From Varroa destructor (taxonomy: Eukaryota; Arthropoda; Arachnida; Mesostigmata; Varroidae): a DNA stretch of 64,000 nucleotides. Positions within the stretch are counted from its first letter, which is position 1. Each line of letters begins with the position of its first letter. A program made the translations under genes and the position numbers. Positions 26,236-38,304 of this stretch are shown piece by piece. The stretch covers positions 54,987,823 to 55,051,822 of the forward strand of contig NW_019211454.1 of the NCBI RefSeq assembly GCF_002443255.2. Reading direction: 5' to 3'. The notes beneath the pieces are model-generated. The model had not been told where the DNA came from and did no database searches. It worked only from the letters and a program-made list of their open reading frames with translations.

Positions 26236-28353
26236 ATAAAAAAGTATAAAAATAAAAGCGCCATAATTATCAAGCTCCTTGGCTGTGTTCCAATGAGTAT
26301 GGAAGAATTTGTATACGTTTGCCTATATTCGCTTGCAAAACAGTTTGATTAAACCTTATTCATTAAATAGTAGAGCATAAACTGTTTAAAGCAGAGTAAA
26401 ATGCTATTACTATAATTTTTGAATAAAATATACACAAGTCGTGTAATAAAAAGCTAGTAGAAAATATGTAGTTATACGGTTGCTTTGATTAAATAAATTT
26501 ATGCATCGAAGCGAGGGCGAAATCCTGTATTAAAAGAATGGCTTTGCTTAAATTCAAGTTAAAAAAGTTATACAAGAAGTTGACGCTACGCTACATCTAT
26601 ACTATCAACGGCTTAACTGTATCAGACGAATTGTTATTGCAACAGCTCGTAGAAAGCAGCGGAAGTTTTCCCTTGGTTAAACTTGATCTCCGCAATGAAA
26701 CGTGTTAGTTTCGAAGCGATCGTAAGATGTTTGTCTAAGGCGTATACAGTTAGAAATTATAACGGAAGGTGCGAGACTATCACACTTAATCCTGTATCTT
26801 GACTTAGCGGTGTTTCGAATAAAATGTTGATACTAATTTCTGTACTGTAAAAGAAATATGTTATTCGCTGTTTATTGCTGCTCTCGTTTCCTGGGGCTCC
26901 GGGTTCTTCTTCTCCGGAGCATTCTAATTGAAGCATAGATAAATGAGTACTACTAGATATAATTCTTACCATGTGATTGTCTCTACGGGTTAATTTCGAT
27001 GCATGGTTTTATTTTATCGTATCGCACAGTCGACTAGTAAGCAGTTCGAGTTCATAAACCGGGTCTTAAAATTACGGAGAAATTTTTTCATAGTTTTAAT
27101 GCGAAAGAGTTATAAAGAGACACTTTACGGATCTATAACAGTCAGCTGGAAAGTAATCAGCCTTTGGAGAATACTGCTTCTGGGCTAACCAGACGCTTGC
27201 GACAATTACACTAGTACAAAAAAAAAAAACGAACCCTTTTGCCGCATGACTTTCTAATAGTGAAAAGGAGCTCAGTAAACAAAAAAGAAGCAGCCTTTGC
27301 TCCTGAGTAGGTAATAGTGTTGAACCTTAGATGGTCAGCAAGGAGCACATTTGCTTTGTTTAGCATCCGGAGTCTGTAGATACTAAATTGCATTTCTCTC
27401 ATAGCGATTACCCTTGATATCCAGTAAACGCTATTTGCAACGTCCCATGTCCTCTAAACGCTTCAAATCCATAATAATCACAAAATATTTATGTACATAC
27501 ACAATTGAAACTTCATACAAGAAACAAAAATCGGCTATCAGCATATAGCTTTCTATAGCCTCACGTTTTTTTTAACCCAATTTTGCTTTGAGTAGCGTGC
27601 AGTGCGCTCCCACGCGTACATCTTTGCTATATCGAATATGAGTTGTTCAGAGATTGACAGTTAACTTGAGAAAAATCTTATAGAGATATGGTGTTCTTTA
27701 GTGTGTCTATTGTTCAACGTTTGCCAACGTTGTGCTAGCCGGGAGTTGATTGACGGTGGTATCATTGTACGTGCGTGCATGGCCTTACACTATACTGATG
27801 GATATTGTGATTATTATGTTGACCACAGTGCCACGGTCAATATAACACGAATAATCAACCTATCTATCGCATAGTTGATCATCATATAATGCCCCCTACA
27901 GAATATCGCGCACTTGGACTAAATAGACATGCACTGAACAGCAATACAAGTATAATATTGTCTACGACCATGATCTTTTTTGACCGATGCATGCACTGCA
28001 AGTAACGGAGCTTTACTCACTTTGATTGCTTAACGTACATAAATGTTTGGATTTTGTGTTGGGGGCCATATACTGTAAAATAACAAACGTCAACATAGTC
28101 TAAAAAGTGGTTTCATACTCTACAAAAGCACAAAGCCTATTTAGCTGCTGTGAACTCTCAGAAGGTCTCGAAGGTTGAGTCTCAGCTTGTTTCTGCTAGG
28201 CCCTAAAGCTGGTAATCGATAGGGCTTTTCAGATTTAGTCAAAATCATTAAGGACCCTTTTGACGCATTCTTTGTAAACGTTTATTTAAGTTGCACAGTT
28301 AGAACTGTTACATAAATGAGTCCATAATTATGTTACGATAATTTGACTTTCAG

Positions 28354-28514
28354 AGGGGAAATCTCCGGACCACAGTCCCCCGCGGAGTTTAAACGATTCG
28401 TGGTGTATCAACTGGAACCAGTACTATACGAACTGTTCCGCAGGGGAGCGGAACCCCTTCCAAGGGGCGATCTCGTTCGACAACATCGGCCTAGCCTGGG
28501 TGGCTATTTTCCTT
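28354..28514 (+). CDS. Ca-alpha1T: Cav3 exon F: domain I turret end and pore helix
   Basis: A 161-base exon. Two bases complete a Glu codon, then a hydrophilic stretch ([16 protein letters not shown]) leads to [15 protein letters not shown], a block nearly identical in Cav3 channels. It continues [19 protein letters not shown], the pore helix before the domain I filter. Ends at phase 0 with donor GTAAGT at 28515. Vertebrate Cav3 has Gln where this exon ends in Leu (AIFL-VISLEGW), which I believe is normal for arthropods. The longer open frame over the same bases is another frame and is not used. Confidence 0.96.
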
Positions 28515-29559
28515 GTAAGTCAACAACAAGCTTTTACTGTCCAATCTTCGAATCATTTTGATGCAATAATCTATTCAATACAGAATTTTGCCCACGTAGA
28601 TATAGCATGATGATAGAAACGGTTTTGCATGGACTTACTTTAACTTTAATAATTATAGTTGTACTTTCAGATAATTGTTCTAATCCACGGTTAACCATTT
28701 CCATGACCAGCATTTCCTATTACACAATTTGTTGTTAAGCACGTTTCTTTGTGTCTCCTGAGAGTAATAATTGTTATATTTTTTCCTCAAAAGAGGTCCC
28801 TTAAGCCGTTTGCTATAAAGCGTTAGTTTTGTTAGAAAAAGATAACCGTGAGGTGATTTCCAAGGTCTGACCTTGGCATAGTCCCGCAGTCTCTTTATGA
28901 CATCACCAACCTGTGTAAATGCGATCAGTTAGCGATGCGATGCTTCTATCTTGTCAACAAGAGTCGTCCATTCAAAGCGAGCATCCCAAGGATAGTTAGC
29001 CTGTCTAACGATCCTATGGCAGGTAGGCAAAAAGTGTTGTTGCGATTCCCAAGAGAATTGCAACGGTTGCTCTTTGCGAAGCCGATCTGTTGTAGAAGTC
29101 GTGGGAGGTTAGGGTTCAAGGGGGGATAGGGATAACATGATGCGGTATCGGGGGGGGGAAAGGAGGACACTATTTGATCATTGTCAGATGCGACCTCTTT
29201 TCTTATAGACTTGCCCGTAATTAAATAATGCTCTCTTTCAGCTTTTAGGCAAAAGTTTCAAGGAGCGTTCCTTCCTCTCCTTCAAGTAGTCCCCGAATAG
29301 CTCCCCATTGAACGGAAAGTCGTTAGGCCTCTGGGTGTGGCCGTTGCTATAAGTCCTGCAGTGCTCAAATAGCGTCTAAATATAAGAGCGTGAGGATCTC
29401 TGAGAAAATGGCAGAGGGAAATAATTACATAGACACATTCATAGATCAGTTTATTTCATTGGATTAATTTGATGCATCTGATTTATTCAACCTAAGGCAT
29501 GTTCCTACTTCCTATGTTTAAATGAGAACTTTAGTCTAACTCAAATGGACATGTTAAAA

Positions 29560-29612
<53 letters not shown>

Positions 29613-30579
29613 TTTACTTTCCTTTACCTTCAAAGAATAAAAAGTTGCAGTTCCAACTATCCACATCTTTTCTCGCTAAGCTCCTGACTGGTACCCACAC
29701 CATTTTTTTCTGTGATTTGTAAGAAGCATCGGCTTCCACTAGCTCCTTCAGTTTGCCAGCAAGCTCTTTACAGCCTCCTGTTGTGTGATAATTATAACAA
29801 CGCTGTTCCTAACTGAAAAACCTGAATCCTTTTGATATTCTTAAGTATCATAGTCTGTTTTACCAGCGTGTCCTGACTATTCAATCTAGCCGTCATTCCC
29901 TTTCTCTGCTCCCACTCTATATAGGGGCAACGGACAGTAATGTCCTTAATGTAAAACGTGGCTGAAGTGATCTTCGATTCTCCACTCTTTCTCAAGTGAC
30001 TAGGAACTTAAGCGTCTGAAGAGCAAGTATCGGGTCGACCGTGATCGAGACTAGCCTTGGGCCAAAAATTCGGGTCGGCTAGCTGAAGCGTAGCTTCCCA
30101 CTGTAAGTCGGACAATCTTCTCCTCTGCAATCTTATGTTTGAGCCCTGTCCAGTTTCCACTCTTCCATAGCCGGGTTGCCTGCTTCGTCTCCCAAAAAAT
30201 ATCCGAACAGCGTAATGAGGTGACCGTTTGCTCGCTTTGTTATCGCCCATTCGACTCCACTCTGTCGCACAGAGGCAGCATCTAAGTGATCAAGTATCCT
30301 CCATGTCCATTGCCGCGGGTTTTCTACGTAGATATTTGTTTGCTATGGCCACATACAATTGGCTGAATCCGTAGGAATTCTACGAATGAAACGTTTGAAT
30401 ATGGATGGAAAGTTAGTTAAGAATAGGTTTTGATGTTTAACCAAGCACGCATCCATTATCCACTGAGTATTGGCGTGTTTTCCTGAAAACTTGAAGTGAA
30501 GAGTACGAATTTGTTGCCCCCATAGCTTTAAGAAGCTGTTATAGTAGGCATAATTGTGTTTGTTTTTGTATCGTTACAG
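28515..30579 (+). other. Ca-alpha1T: Intron
   Basis: A 2.1 kb intron, donor GTAAGT, acceptor TATCGTTACAG, containing a long TA microsatellite (29563-29607). Minus-strand open frames at 29792-29995 and 30008-30250 are adjacent but unrecognised. Confidence 0.85.
29563..29607. repeat. (TA)n microsatellite
   Basis: About 22 uninterrupted TA units, likely length-variable between individuals. Confidence 0.97.
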
Positions 30580-30672
30580 GTGATTAGCCTTGAGGGATGG
30601 TCCGATATCATGTACTATGTCCAGGATGCGCACTCCTTTTGGGATTGGATCTATTTTGTCCTTCTCATTGTG
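30580..30672 (+). CDS. Ca-alpha1T: Cav3 exon G: domain I selectivity filter and start of IS6
   Basis: A 93-base exon of 31 codons, phase 0 at both ends. [20 protein letters not shown] contains the domain I filter glutamate (codon 30592-30594), the first E of the E-E-D-D filter that defines T-type channels. It is followed by the IS6 approach [11 protein letters not shown]. Donor GTAAGT at 30673. Because it is symmetric, skipping would keep frame but remove the filter, so a functional skipped form is unlikely. Confidence 0.97.
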
Positions 30673-32924
30673 GTAAGTACTGTAGCCGAAACAACGGTCT
30701 TGTCTATACAAACCTGGATGCAATTGTTTGTTCGAATGTAAATGAGTCAATTTTCGAACTACTGGATGATCGTTTGTAGTTCATGCTTATTTTGACAAAA
30801 AAATCTGGTAAACTTTATAGCAATCTGATGCAATCTAGAATCTTCCAACAAGATTGACTAAGTCTAGAGATTTTTCCCAAATGGACCAACGAGTGTACAT
30901 TAGGTTTCGTGTAAAAGAAAAACTCAATAGAACCGCTGTAGATGTTGCAGAATGCCTACGACGATTAGACACTGAGTATAGCTAAAGTAAGCAGGTGGTT
31001 GAAGCGTTTCGAAAATAAACGGGACTCTATCGAGGACAGTTTTCATCCTGGGAAACCTTTAATAGCGACTATGAACGAGAATAGTGAAACAACCGGGACC
31101 TGTTAACAGTCCAATCATCATAAAAAAGCTAACACCAGGAATATAGCTCTCAATTGGCCTACCTCAGGACATTTGAACGTCAGAAGACTTAAGGCAAAAT
31201 GTATGTCGAACCAATTGAACGTCCAGCAGGTGGACACCTGAAGAACTGTATATTTGACACTTCTAAAAGAGAGAAACTTGCTTGAATCTGTCATTACGAA
31301 TAACTGCACGTAAGCGTACGGCTACGATAATGACACCAGAACGCAATCTTTCAACTAGCCGTTTAAAAATGAACGCCGACCAAGAAAAATTGCACGACTC
31401 AAGTGCAAAAGGCAAGCTGGCTCTCACGTTTCCCTTGATCGTCGGGAACCGTTCGTTATTAGTTCATGTCGTCCGGCTTCATCATCACCAAAAAGCAGTA
31501 TCAAGAGGTCTTAAGAAAACTGTGTGCTAATGTATACGATGCAAGGTACCAGAACTGTGGTGCAATAAGTCCTGAACTTTCTATTAGAATAATGCGCCGC
31601 CTCACACTTCACTAGCCGTATAACAGTTTTTGAAAAAAAAAAACTCGATGTGTATGTTCCTCTAACTCCCCGTACTCACTAGACCTAGCCTTTTACGACT
31701 TCTCCCTATTCCAAAAAACTTGAGAAAAGCCTGGGGGCAAGTGTTTCCACGCGACAAAAAAAATGAAGGGAAAATCACTCGTTGAAATTGGGGCTATCCC
31801 GACGCTCGAATTTGAAAAGTGTAGTTTAAGAGTGAAGGAATCAGTGCGTTGCGTTCGGCGGAGTAACAACGTAGACAGTAACAACTTAAATTGGAACGGT
31901 TACCTATTGTTTTTGGATAAAGGACTACAGTACTGTGCGAATCTGATTTAGCTCACAGAAGACTAGGCTCGTCTGTCGTGTAGGCATAGATCAGTAGATG
32001 CTGAAGGCCTAGATGAGTTGTTAATTGTTGTAAAGTTTCATGAATTGTAAGTAAATAGACCTAGCGGTTGCTGTCTATGATTTACTATGAGGTAACGAGT
32101 GAAATGACAACTGTTTAAAAATCTCAGCCGTATTTACTCTTCTATCGAACGATACTTTTACACATACGCGTTGATTCAAATGAATGTATCGTTACCGTAA
32201 CAAGTGATGTAAACTAAAAGAACAATCGCACAAACGAAAATAGGACCTCTACACATGCGTAGGTAGGTGCATATACGATACATAATTTCCGCATATGAAA
32301 CGTGACTTGACTCTTAATTATGATAAACTTTATTACCGAGAATGCATTCGAGTACGCCGAACGCTAAGGACGGTCAATAATAACTTAAAGACAATTCTCC
32401 CTTTTTTGAGGCATATAGTTCGATCAAACATTTGATAGAATCAGTCAGTATCGTTTTCAGTTTAACGACCACTTACGCAGGCTCGTTATGGTGATTTGTC
32501 CATATCAAAATTGAAGAACACTCTCTAAGCGTTCTTATAGAAAAGGAGCAGGTCGAATTCAAATATGAAACAAATTACGAAAATCTTTGTTGGGGGCTTT
32601 TACTGCTACAGGCGTGGTCAGACCAAGAGTCCAGGAAAGCAGCAAAACGTCTAGATAGAAGGGCAAATTTAGCCAGGCTCAGCTCCGGCCTGGGGTAGGA
32701 GGGACACAAGAAGGTAACAGAAGCTAAAAAAAGTTTGTTTTTCTTTCTCCCACTCCCCTTTCAATTTTAGTTGCGTTGTATTGCCCTTTTGGCTCTTGTG
32801 TACTACTTGTATATTTACCGTCCTGCTTCCGTGTAGTTCAATCACCGTCTGAATTACGATCGCTCATTCACCTGGTGATTTTTTCGTGTTTTGTCCGGTC
32901 CGATGTCCTTCGGTGGTCTTGCAG
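30673..32924 (+). other. Ca-alpha1T: Intron carrying a mariner remnant
   Basis: A 2.25 kb intron, donor GTAAGT, acceptor GGTCTTGCAG. About half of it (30881-31951) is a decayed mariner transposase gene in the same orientation as the channel. The remaining 1 kb shows nothing assignable. Confidence 0.85.
30881..31951 (+). pseudogene. Decayed mariner transposase
   Basis: Starts at ATG with MDQRVYIRFRVKEKLNR and, after an early frame break, RWLKRFENKRDSIEDS at about 30993-31040, the linker between the two helix-turn-helix DNA-binding units of mariner transposases. Around 31670-31720 the frame shows SLDLAFYDFSLFQK, which matches the third catalytic Asp region (the PDLAPxDFFLFP block). The last part (LEFEKCSLRVKESVRCVRR, 31763-31951) matches the C-terminal end. 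Total length (about 1.07 kb) equals an intact mariner gene (about 345 codons), but several stops and frameshifts make it inactive. I could not find clear terminal inverted repeats. Confidence 0.8.
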
Positions 32925-33179
32925 ATCGGTTCATTTTTTATGATCAACCTGTGCCTGGTTGTGATCGCTACTCAATTTTCGGAGACCAAGAAAAGAGAAA
33001 TGGAACGCATGCGACAGGAACGCCAGCGCGCCGGTTCAAGTTCAACCATCTCAATGTCGGAGAGCGCCGACTGCTATACGCAGATCATTAAGTACCTGAC
33101 CCACCTGGCCAGAAGGGCCAAACGAATCACAAAGAGATGGTACCGGCGGCGGCGCAGGCAACGAAAAATCAAGAAGAGG
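32925..33179 (+). CDS. Ca-alpha1T: Cav3 exon H: IS6 and gating brake
   Basis: An 85-codon exon, phase 0 at both ends. GSFFMINLCLVVIATQFSE is IS6 and its intracellular end. TKKREMERMRQERQRAGSSS follows, then CYTQIIKYLTHLARRAKR and a strongly basic tail (RWYRRRRRQRKIKK). This helix plus basic helix right after IS6 is the gating brake of Cav3 channels, which stabilises the closed state, and it replaces the beta-subunit site of high-voltage channels. Acceptor TTGCAG, donor GTAAGC at 33180. Confidence 0.96.
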
Positions 33180-34441
33180 GTAAGCGTCGCACCACACTCG
33201 TCTATGGCAGGGTATGAAGTCGATTTGATAGTGAGTTTCTTAGCCAGAACACGAAACGGCGCTTGCCTTATACAGTCGCAGTTTCCTCATGAAGTATTCT
33301 TTCGATATCAAACTTTGATACAACTTTTTTTTTTTTTAATATAAAGCCTATACAAAGCTAAAAAAATCAGCTTTAGTGTTCTATGGTTTCTTGCTAGGGT
33401 GACAATGTCATTTGCTTCTTTTACTACTTTCAACATTACCAGTATTATTAAACTATTCTCTCGATTCTTTTGTTACCAATGCAAGCGAAGATTTAGACTC
33501 GTTATAAAATAAATTAATAGAACAGATATATATAGTAATTTGTTTTCGCAAACCATTTTGCTAGCTGGCATTTATTTTTAAAAATGAAAACCCTCGTATA
33601 ATTTCTACTGCGTATGTCAACTAGTGTTATATGAATCGGAATAACTTAAGTTTTATATAATAGAGTAAGTTGTTGATTTGTGCAAATAAATAACGTTTTA
33701 CTCAAACTGAATGGGTGGAGAGAAAATAGCGAGTTCCGACTTACTTTTCCTTATAGAAATTAATGTATCAAGCCTGTCTACCGGCATAGGTACCACATCT
33801 GCTGACACCCCATTATGAACCATATATGTTATATATTATTACTAACTTATTATGAGAAATCTGCTATCAATATTCACCAATACGTACATGAAACCTATTT
33901 GCCTTCGTCGCGGGGCGCGAAGCTGATTTAAGCATTTACATTCTTGAGAGCTGTAAAATAACGATAGGTGTCTTTGCTAGGCCACACTGTACTTAGCTGC
34001 TGTTAGAACGTAACAAATGCTACGCGATATCTACAAATATAGGGTGTTGCCGATATACGTCTATGTCTTACAAAAACCTAATGCTTAGTAAAGGTTTTGT
34101 TCAGCTGACTTTGGCTATTCTTGATAAAAACCGAGTTATACGTTTATATCGATCAGTTCACTTTTCAAGTAATTATCAGTCTTCTTTTTGTGGTCGCTGT
34201 GTGGGACATTAACGAATACCGAGTTATGTTAGATTGAAGCTCACATGCGCTGATAGCAATTCCACACACAAGATACGTTTGTAGATAAATGGGTCGGTCT
34301 TGATAAAGACTCGTTTATTGGGGCGCCGGTCGGCACGGCGTAGAAAATTCAAAAAATCTGTTGTCTAGAGCACTATGGATCAGGATACTAACGAGCATGA
34401 TTATTATCATTGACGTACTTATTTTTATCTGGCTATTTCAG
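33180..34441 (+). other. Ca-alpha1T: Intron
   Basis: A 1.26 kb AT-rich intron, donor GTAAGC, acceptor GGCTATTTCAG. It contains a 10-base T run at 33329 and no assignable feature. Confidence 0.85.
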
Positions 34442-34622
34442 CGAAAAGAAAATGAACTGAAGGACATAATAGAGGAAACGGAGCTTGAGGATCAATCGCA
34501 TCGGCCCGACAAACATGGACATCGGTGCCATTTAGAAACAAGACTCAAAACACAACAACTTACGGTGGTTGCCACAAGTGCAACATCTGCAACCTATGAA
34601 ACCTCTACCCCAACCCGTAAAG
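34442..34622 (+). CDS. Ca-alpha1T: Cav3 exon I: I-II linker, acidic part
   Basis: A 181-base exon (60 codons plus one base). It reads RKENELKDIIEETELEDQSH followed by a His-rich then Thr/Ser-rich segment (TSATSATYETSTPTRK). Phase 0 entry matches the previous exon, and phase 1 exit matches the next. Donor AG-GTATGT at 34623. The acidic helix after the basic gating brake could be cytosolic regulatory sequence, but there is no domain I can name. The open frame running on to 34891 is intronic. Confidence 0.85.
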
Positions 34623-35329
34623 GTATGTTGGTGCTCCACACTCCCTCATCCGCCGACCCCGCTTTCTTCTTTCCTGGGCCCCCACAAGCGCTTATTATCC
34701 CTTCTCTGGCGAATCTGCGTCTTCCTACGGGACCAATAACTCACTGTATCGACAGCACCAACCAACCAACCCGGTATAGTTCTTACCATAAACCTTTGTT
34801 CTTTCTACTACAACATTATGGAAAGTCTCAGAGAGTAAAGTACGTAAACGTCATTACGTTGTCACGTGTCTCCCAACTAATACGATTTTAGCTTGCCTTG
34901 ACCTACTGACGAGTAGAGGTAGTTAGTATAGTTTAATGCTCTTTCCTTTTCTTCGTAGAGTACAGCGGACAGTATGCACCCTGTAAACGTGTACTCGAGC
35001 CCGCGTCTGTGTCGCATTACTACCATATCAAGATACGTCTATGGCTATCTGTCGTCGCCTCTGTGATCTTCTTTCCTTTTCTTCCCCATCTTCAACACTG
35101 TGTTTCATACAGCACCACGGAACTTTATCTTCCTTGATCTTACTAACTATTGCTGTTTTAGTGGATCTCTTTCTTTGCTTATTCGTCTCTGAGCATCAGA
35201 AAACAAATTCCTTTCGGTCTCTTACTTTCTATGTATCTATCTATGCGTTTCTGTTTTCCGCTCTATACTCTATCGCTAGTGTTGATTGTCCCCGCTGTTT
35301 TATTTCCGCTGTCCTGTTATCCGTTCTAG
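34623..35329 (+). other. Ca-alpha1T: Intron
   Basis: A 707-base intron between linker exons. The exon frame stays open until a TAG at 34889-34891, so retention would truncate the channel in the I-II linker. A long CT-rich tract (about 35040-35329) precedes the acceptor GTTCTAG. Confidence 0.85.
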
Positions 35330-36205
35330 GTAGCACGGGCGTACGAGACCAAATGCCATGCCCCTGCCTCGAGCAGCTGGGCCCCACGATACGTGCTGTT
35401 TCGTATTCGGGGGACCCAGACGATTACTGCCAAACCCCGTACCACCTCGACAGTTTCGACCACCTCGAGCACTTTCAGCACATCCTTCCCCGCAAGTGCA
35501 CTTGTATCTGCCTCCCTTCCTGCAGCACGTGCTCTATTGTGCTACATAGCGGCGATTGTCATAGTACTTACAATGACAATAGCAATAGCTTTCTGCCGCT
35601 AGCGCAGCAGTTTCCGCTATCTCAACAGCAGCAACAGGCACGGTCACAGCCGGAAACGGTGACGAAAAATGGTTCGACACCGATCTTATGCGCGCTCAAC
35701 ACAAATTCAGCGTCTGCTGCAGGAGCTCATATAACAACAGCCCCAGCTGGTGCAGTAGGCGCCTATGGCGCGGACGTTGTTCCGAGCATTTCGGCCACTG
35801 TCGACACTCAACAGCGATACCTTGGGCATAACGAATGCCAAAAAAATGCAAATTATAACAATGAGCGTAACAATAATAATAAGAACAGCCCTGTAAATAG
35901 TAATTATAGCCGTGATGGCCATAGTCAATTTGTCGTAGACATTTGGGCGTCTTCAACAAGAGGAGCTTCGGGGTCGAATGTTGTGGGGATAGTAACAAAG
36001 ACACTTGTCTCATCGTTGACCCCTTCGTCAATAGCCAATGCTCTGCAAAGGCAACAGCATGATAGTGAAGGCGATCAGTCAAACGTGTATGTCGTACATG
36101 ACGCCGTAGAATTAGAACCGCGCGCGGCCGATTTCGATCTAGCTCTTCTGGACAGATTCTCATCGGCTAACGTCAGTCATGCCAGTGGCACGAACACCTA
36201 TACCG
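35330..36205 (+). CDS. Ca-alpha1T: Cav3 exon J (short form): I-II linker, Cys-rich then Asn/Gln/Ser-rich
   Basis: An 876-base exon. Two bases complete Gly, then STGVRDQMPCPCLEQLGP, a His/Asp stretch, and a Cys cluster (RKCTCICLPSCSTCS). After that comes low-complexity sequence with QQQQQ, NNERNNNNKN and many Ser/Thr/Ala. Ends at the strong donor CCG-GTAAGT (36206), phase 1. The Cys cluster may match the CPYC-type motif in the I-II linker of vertebrate Cav3. The rest is not conserved and probably disordered. See the separate entry for the longer form. Confidence 0.85.
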
Positions 36206-36775
36206 GTAAGTCCCTGTTGCTGCTGCCCCCCCCCACACCAAATATGCCGGAATCAACAAGAACAACAAAAACAATCTTACCTTTACCACTACCTCCGCCG
36301 GAACAAGCGCCTAGTATTGTACTGCAATCGACCGCTAGAGCCATAACGCTCACCCCAGGCAAGCCAACAATAACGCCCACGACACAACCGAACGACCGCG
36401 TGGGCGAAGGTCATCTGTTGGCATCGGGAGGCGAACTGTCGATGGGCAGTAGAAATAGCACAGATATACAATGTCAAACTGTAGTTACTAAAGAACGCGA
36501 TACCGTTTCGAAACTAGCAGATGCTATACAACCAGCAGTATTACCAGCAGCACAGGATCCACTTCTATCCAGTTATCACACGAATGCCGTAATCGAATTG
36601 GTTACACAAACAACTATTGGACAACAAAAAAGTTCGTTGGCCTCAAGTTCGAAAAATATTAGCGTTACTAACGATCGAGGCGCTGCCAATACGCCGCTAA
36701 GTTATAAAGGCAACCACAGTACCATCACCGGCATAAATGGCAATATCACATTCGGGATCAATTCCGCAGCTGAAG
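36206..36775 (+). CDS. Ca-alpha1T: Optional in-frame extension of exon J
   Basis: The reading frame of exon J continues unbroken for 570 bases (190 codons) past the GTAAGT donor, up to a second donor GAAG-GTAACC at 36776 in the same phase. The sequence reads like linker protein: a Pro-rich start after a 9-base C run, then Thr/Pro-rich (PGKPTITPTTQPND), then Ser/Asn/Gly-rich. The frame closes only at 36822. Either two alternative donors give linkers differing by 190 residues, or only the distal donor is used. The proximal donor matches consensus better. Confidence 0.6.
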
Positions 36776-37434
36776 GTAACCCTGTCACTGTGTTTTCATC
36801 TCTAGATACTGCCAACAGCTAAGTAAATTTAATGCATTTCCATTGGCTATTGTCAAATGAATTGGCTTCCACGACCTGTATCAGTTCCGTTAGGAAACAG
36901 CAATATGTTTACTATCTATGATGAATTCACGAGCATGCCTACTCTTTAGGATTTGTCTTATTCCAGCTAGATAATAGGTTGCTTTACGGCAAAAGTGACC
37001 TGAATAGATGCATGCGCTATGTAGACCAATGTATCACGAGATACTTTCTGAAGGACATTCACAGATCGGTCGTGGACCGTTGAAGCTTACTTAGTTTATT
37101 CATTTGTTTATTCTCCTAACAGATTTTCCTCTTGAGTAAGCTAAGGTGTCTATAAACCTTCAGAATGTAATGAACCTAATATGCGAACTATCTCATCCAT
37201 ACATTCGTGTTAGATTTTTTTAGGACATAGAAAAAATAATAACTAGAATTATTCACCCGCTTTATAGTGCTGCAGACATCACGCACTTTATTGTTGCCGC
37301 CCTGTTTTTGATGGTTACATTTGACAAAAACATTGTTCATTAGGTCACCAACCGCCTGGCGTTGTGCACCCCAAATGGACCCCACGGGCTGCTGTACTCT
37401 GAATTAAATCTACCGTTTATTGTTGGCACTACCA

Positions 37435-37466
37435 CCCCCCCCCCCCCAAACACACACACACACACC
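37435..37466. repeat. Poly-C plus (CA)n
   Basis: Thirteen C followed by three A and about eight CA units. Confidence 0.95.
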
Positions 37467-37733
37467 CGTTACACTTACATACAGACTCACATTATTTACA
37501 TCCCACAGCACTACCTACCGTTAGCAAAACCCCTTGTTCCAGCATTATCGCGCCTGTAAACATATGTGGCAACTAAGTATAGATAAGACATAGATAATAT
37601 CACTATCCGTGTTTCAATCTTTTTACCTCTATATTTCTGTTCGCTCTTCGGGGCGCGCCTCAAACTCGTTACACCCATTCGTTCGCTCACAGGAAAACCT
37701 ACACCCTAGCGTAGGCTGATCTGATTGTGCTTC

Positions 37734-37755
37734 TTTTTTTTTTTTTTTTTTTTTT
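37734..37755. repeat. Poly-T run
   Basis: Twenty-two T in a row. No retroelement body is recognisable on either side. Confidence 0.95.
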
Positions 37756-38304
37756 CTAAAACGATAATAAGCAACTATTACGAATTCTGCTCGTATTTAC
37801 TAGAAACGTTAGAGTTGATTAGATGAGGTTACGTTAGGCTATATCTGCGTGTATATGTATATCGTATCACCTTCGTCAGTAACACAGTTCACCAATCATG
37901 ATCTCGTGCAGTCTGTAGACACGTTGTCCTCTATCTGTGTCTATTGTTACCATTTTCACTATTATTCTTTTTATATGTTACCTAATTAACTGACTAATTT
38001 TTACGATATTTTTTTTTTCTCACACTGTGTCTCTTCTTTTCTTCAATGTTCTTCTTCACGTCTGACCTCACGGATTTCTTCCCATCGGGTTGTGTTGTTT
38101 CGCTGCTGCCGTTGTGCCACCGCCGCTGTGCTCTGCGTCGGTCCGGCTGACTTTCTGGGACACGCACGCTGACCTTTTGGCCGGTCACCCTATCACCGTG
38201 ATCATCGTGATCTTTTTTTTCGTGTCATTCATTTTTTCCGTGTTTGTCCTTCTTTCGAACTTTTCACTATTACACATTTTCTATGTTCTGTTCAATGCTA
38301 TCAG

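Larger units (their letters stand above)
20182..28353 (+). other. Ca-alpha1T: Large intron (8.2 kb)
   Basis: Donor GTTTGT, acceptor GACTTTCAG. Holds two successive plus-strand open frames (21108-21473 and 21543-21875) with protein-like composition but no recognised domain. Also an imperfect inverted repeat around 22598-22612 and 22644-22656, an AAC/GTT-rich patch at 24190-24295, a TA microsatellite at 26205-26232, and very AT-rich DNA from about 23600 to 26500. Confidence 0.85.
36776..38304 (+). other. Ca-alpha1T: Intron
   Basis: A 1.5 kb intron (2.1 kb if the proximal donor is used). Contains a C13 run (37435-37447) followed by (CA)n to about 37466, a T22 run (37734-37755), and a long pyrimidine-rich stretch before the acceptor GCTATCAG. 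Confidence 0.8.

Noticed and set aside
35041..35329. In-frame N-terminal extension of exon J with hydrophobic segments
   Set aside because: It is CT-rich intron giving Leu/Phe/Ser codons; the acceptor at 35329 fits the incoming phase, so the apparent membrane segments are an artefact.
35696..36163. 155-codon minus-strand open frame
   Set aside because: Lies wholly opposite coding exon J, which has phase-consistent borders; a shadow.
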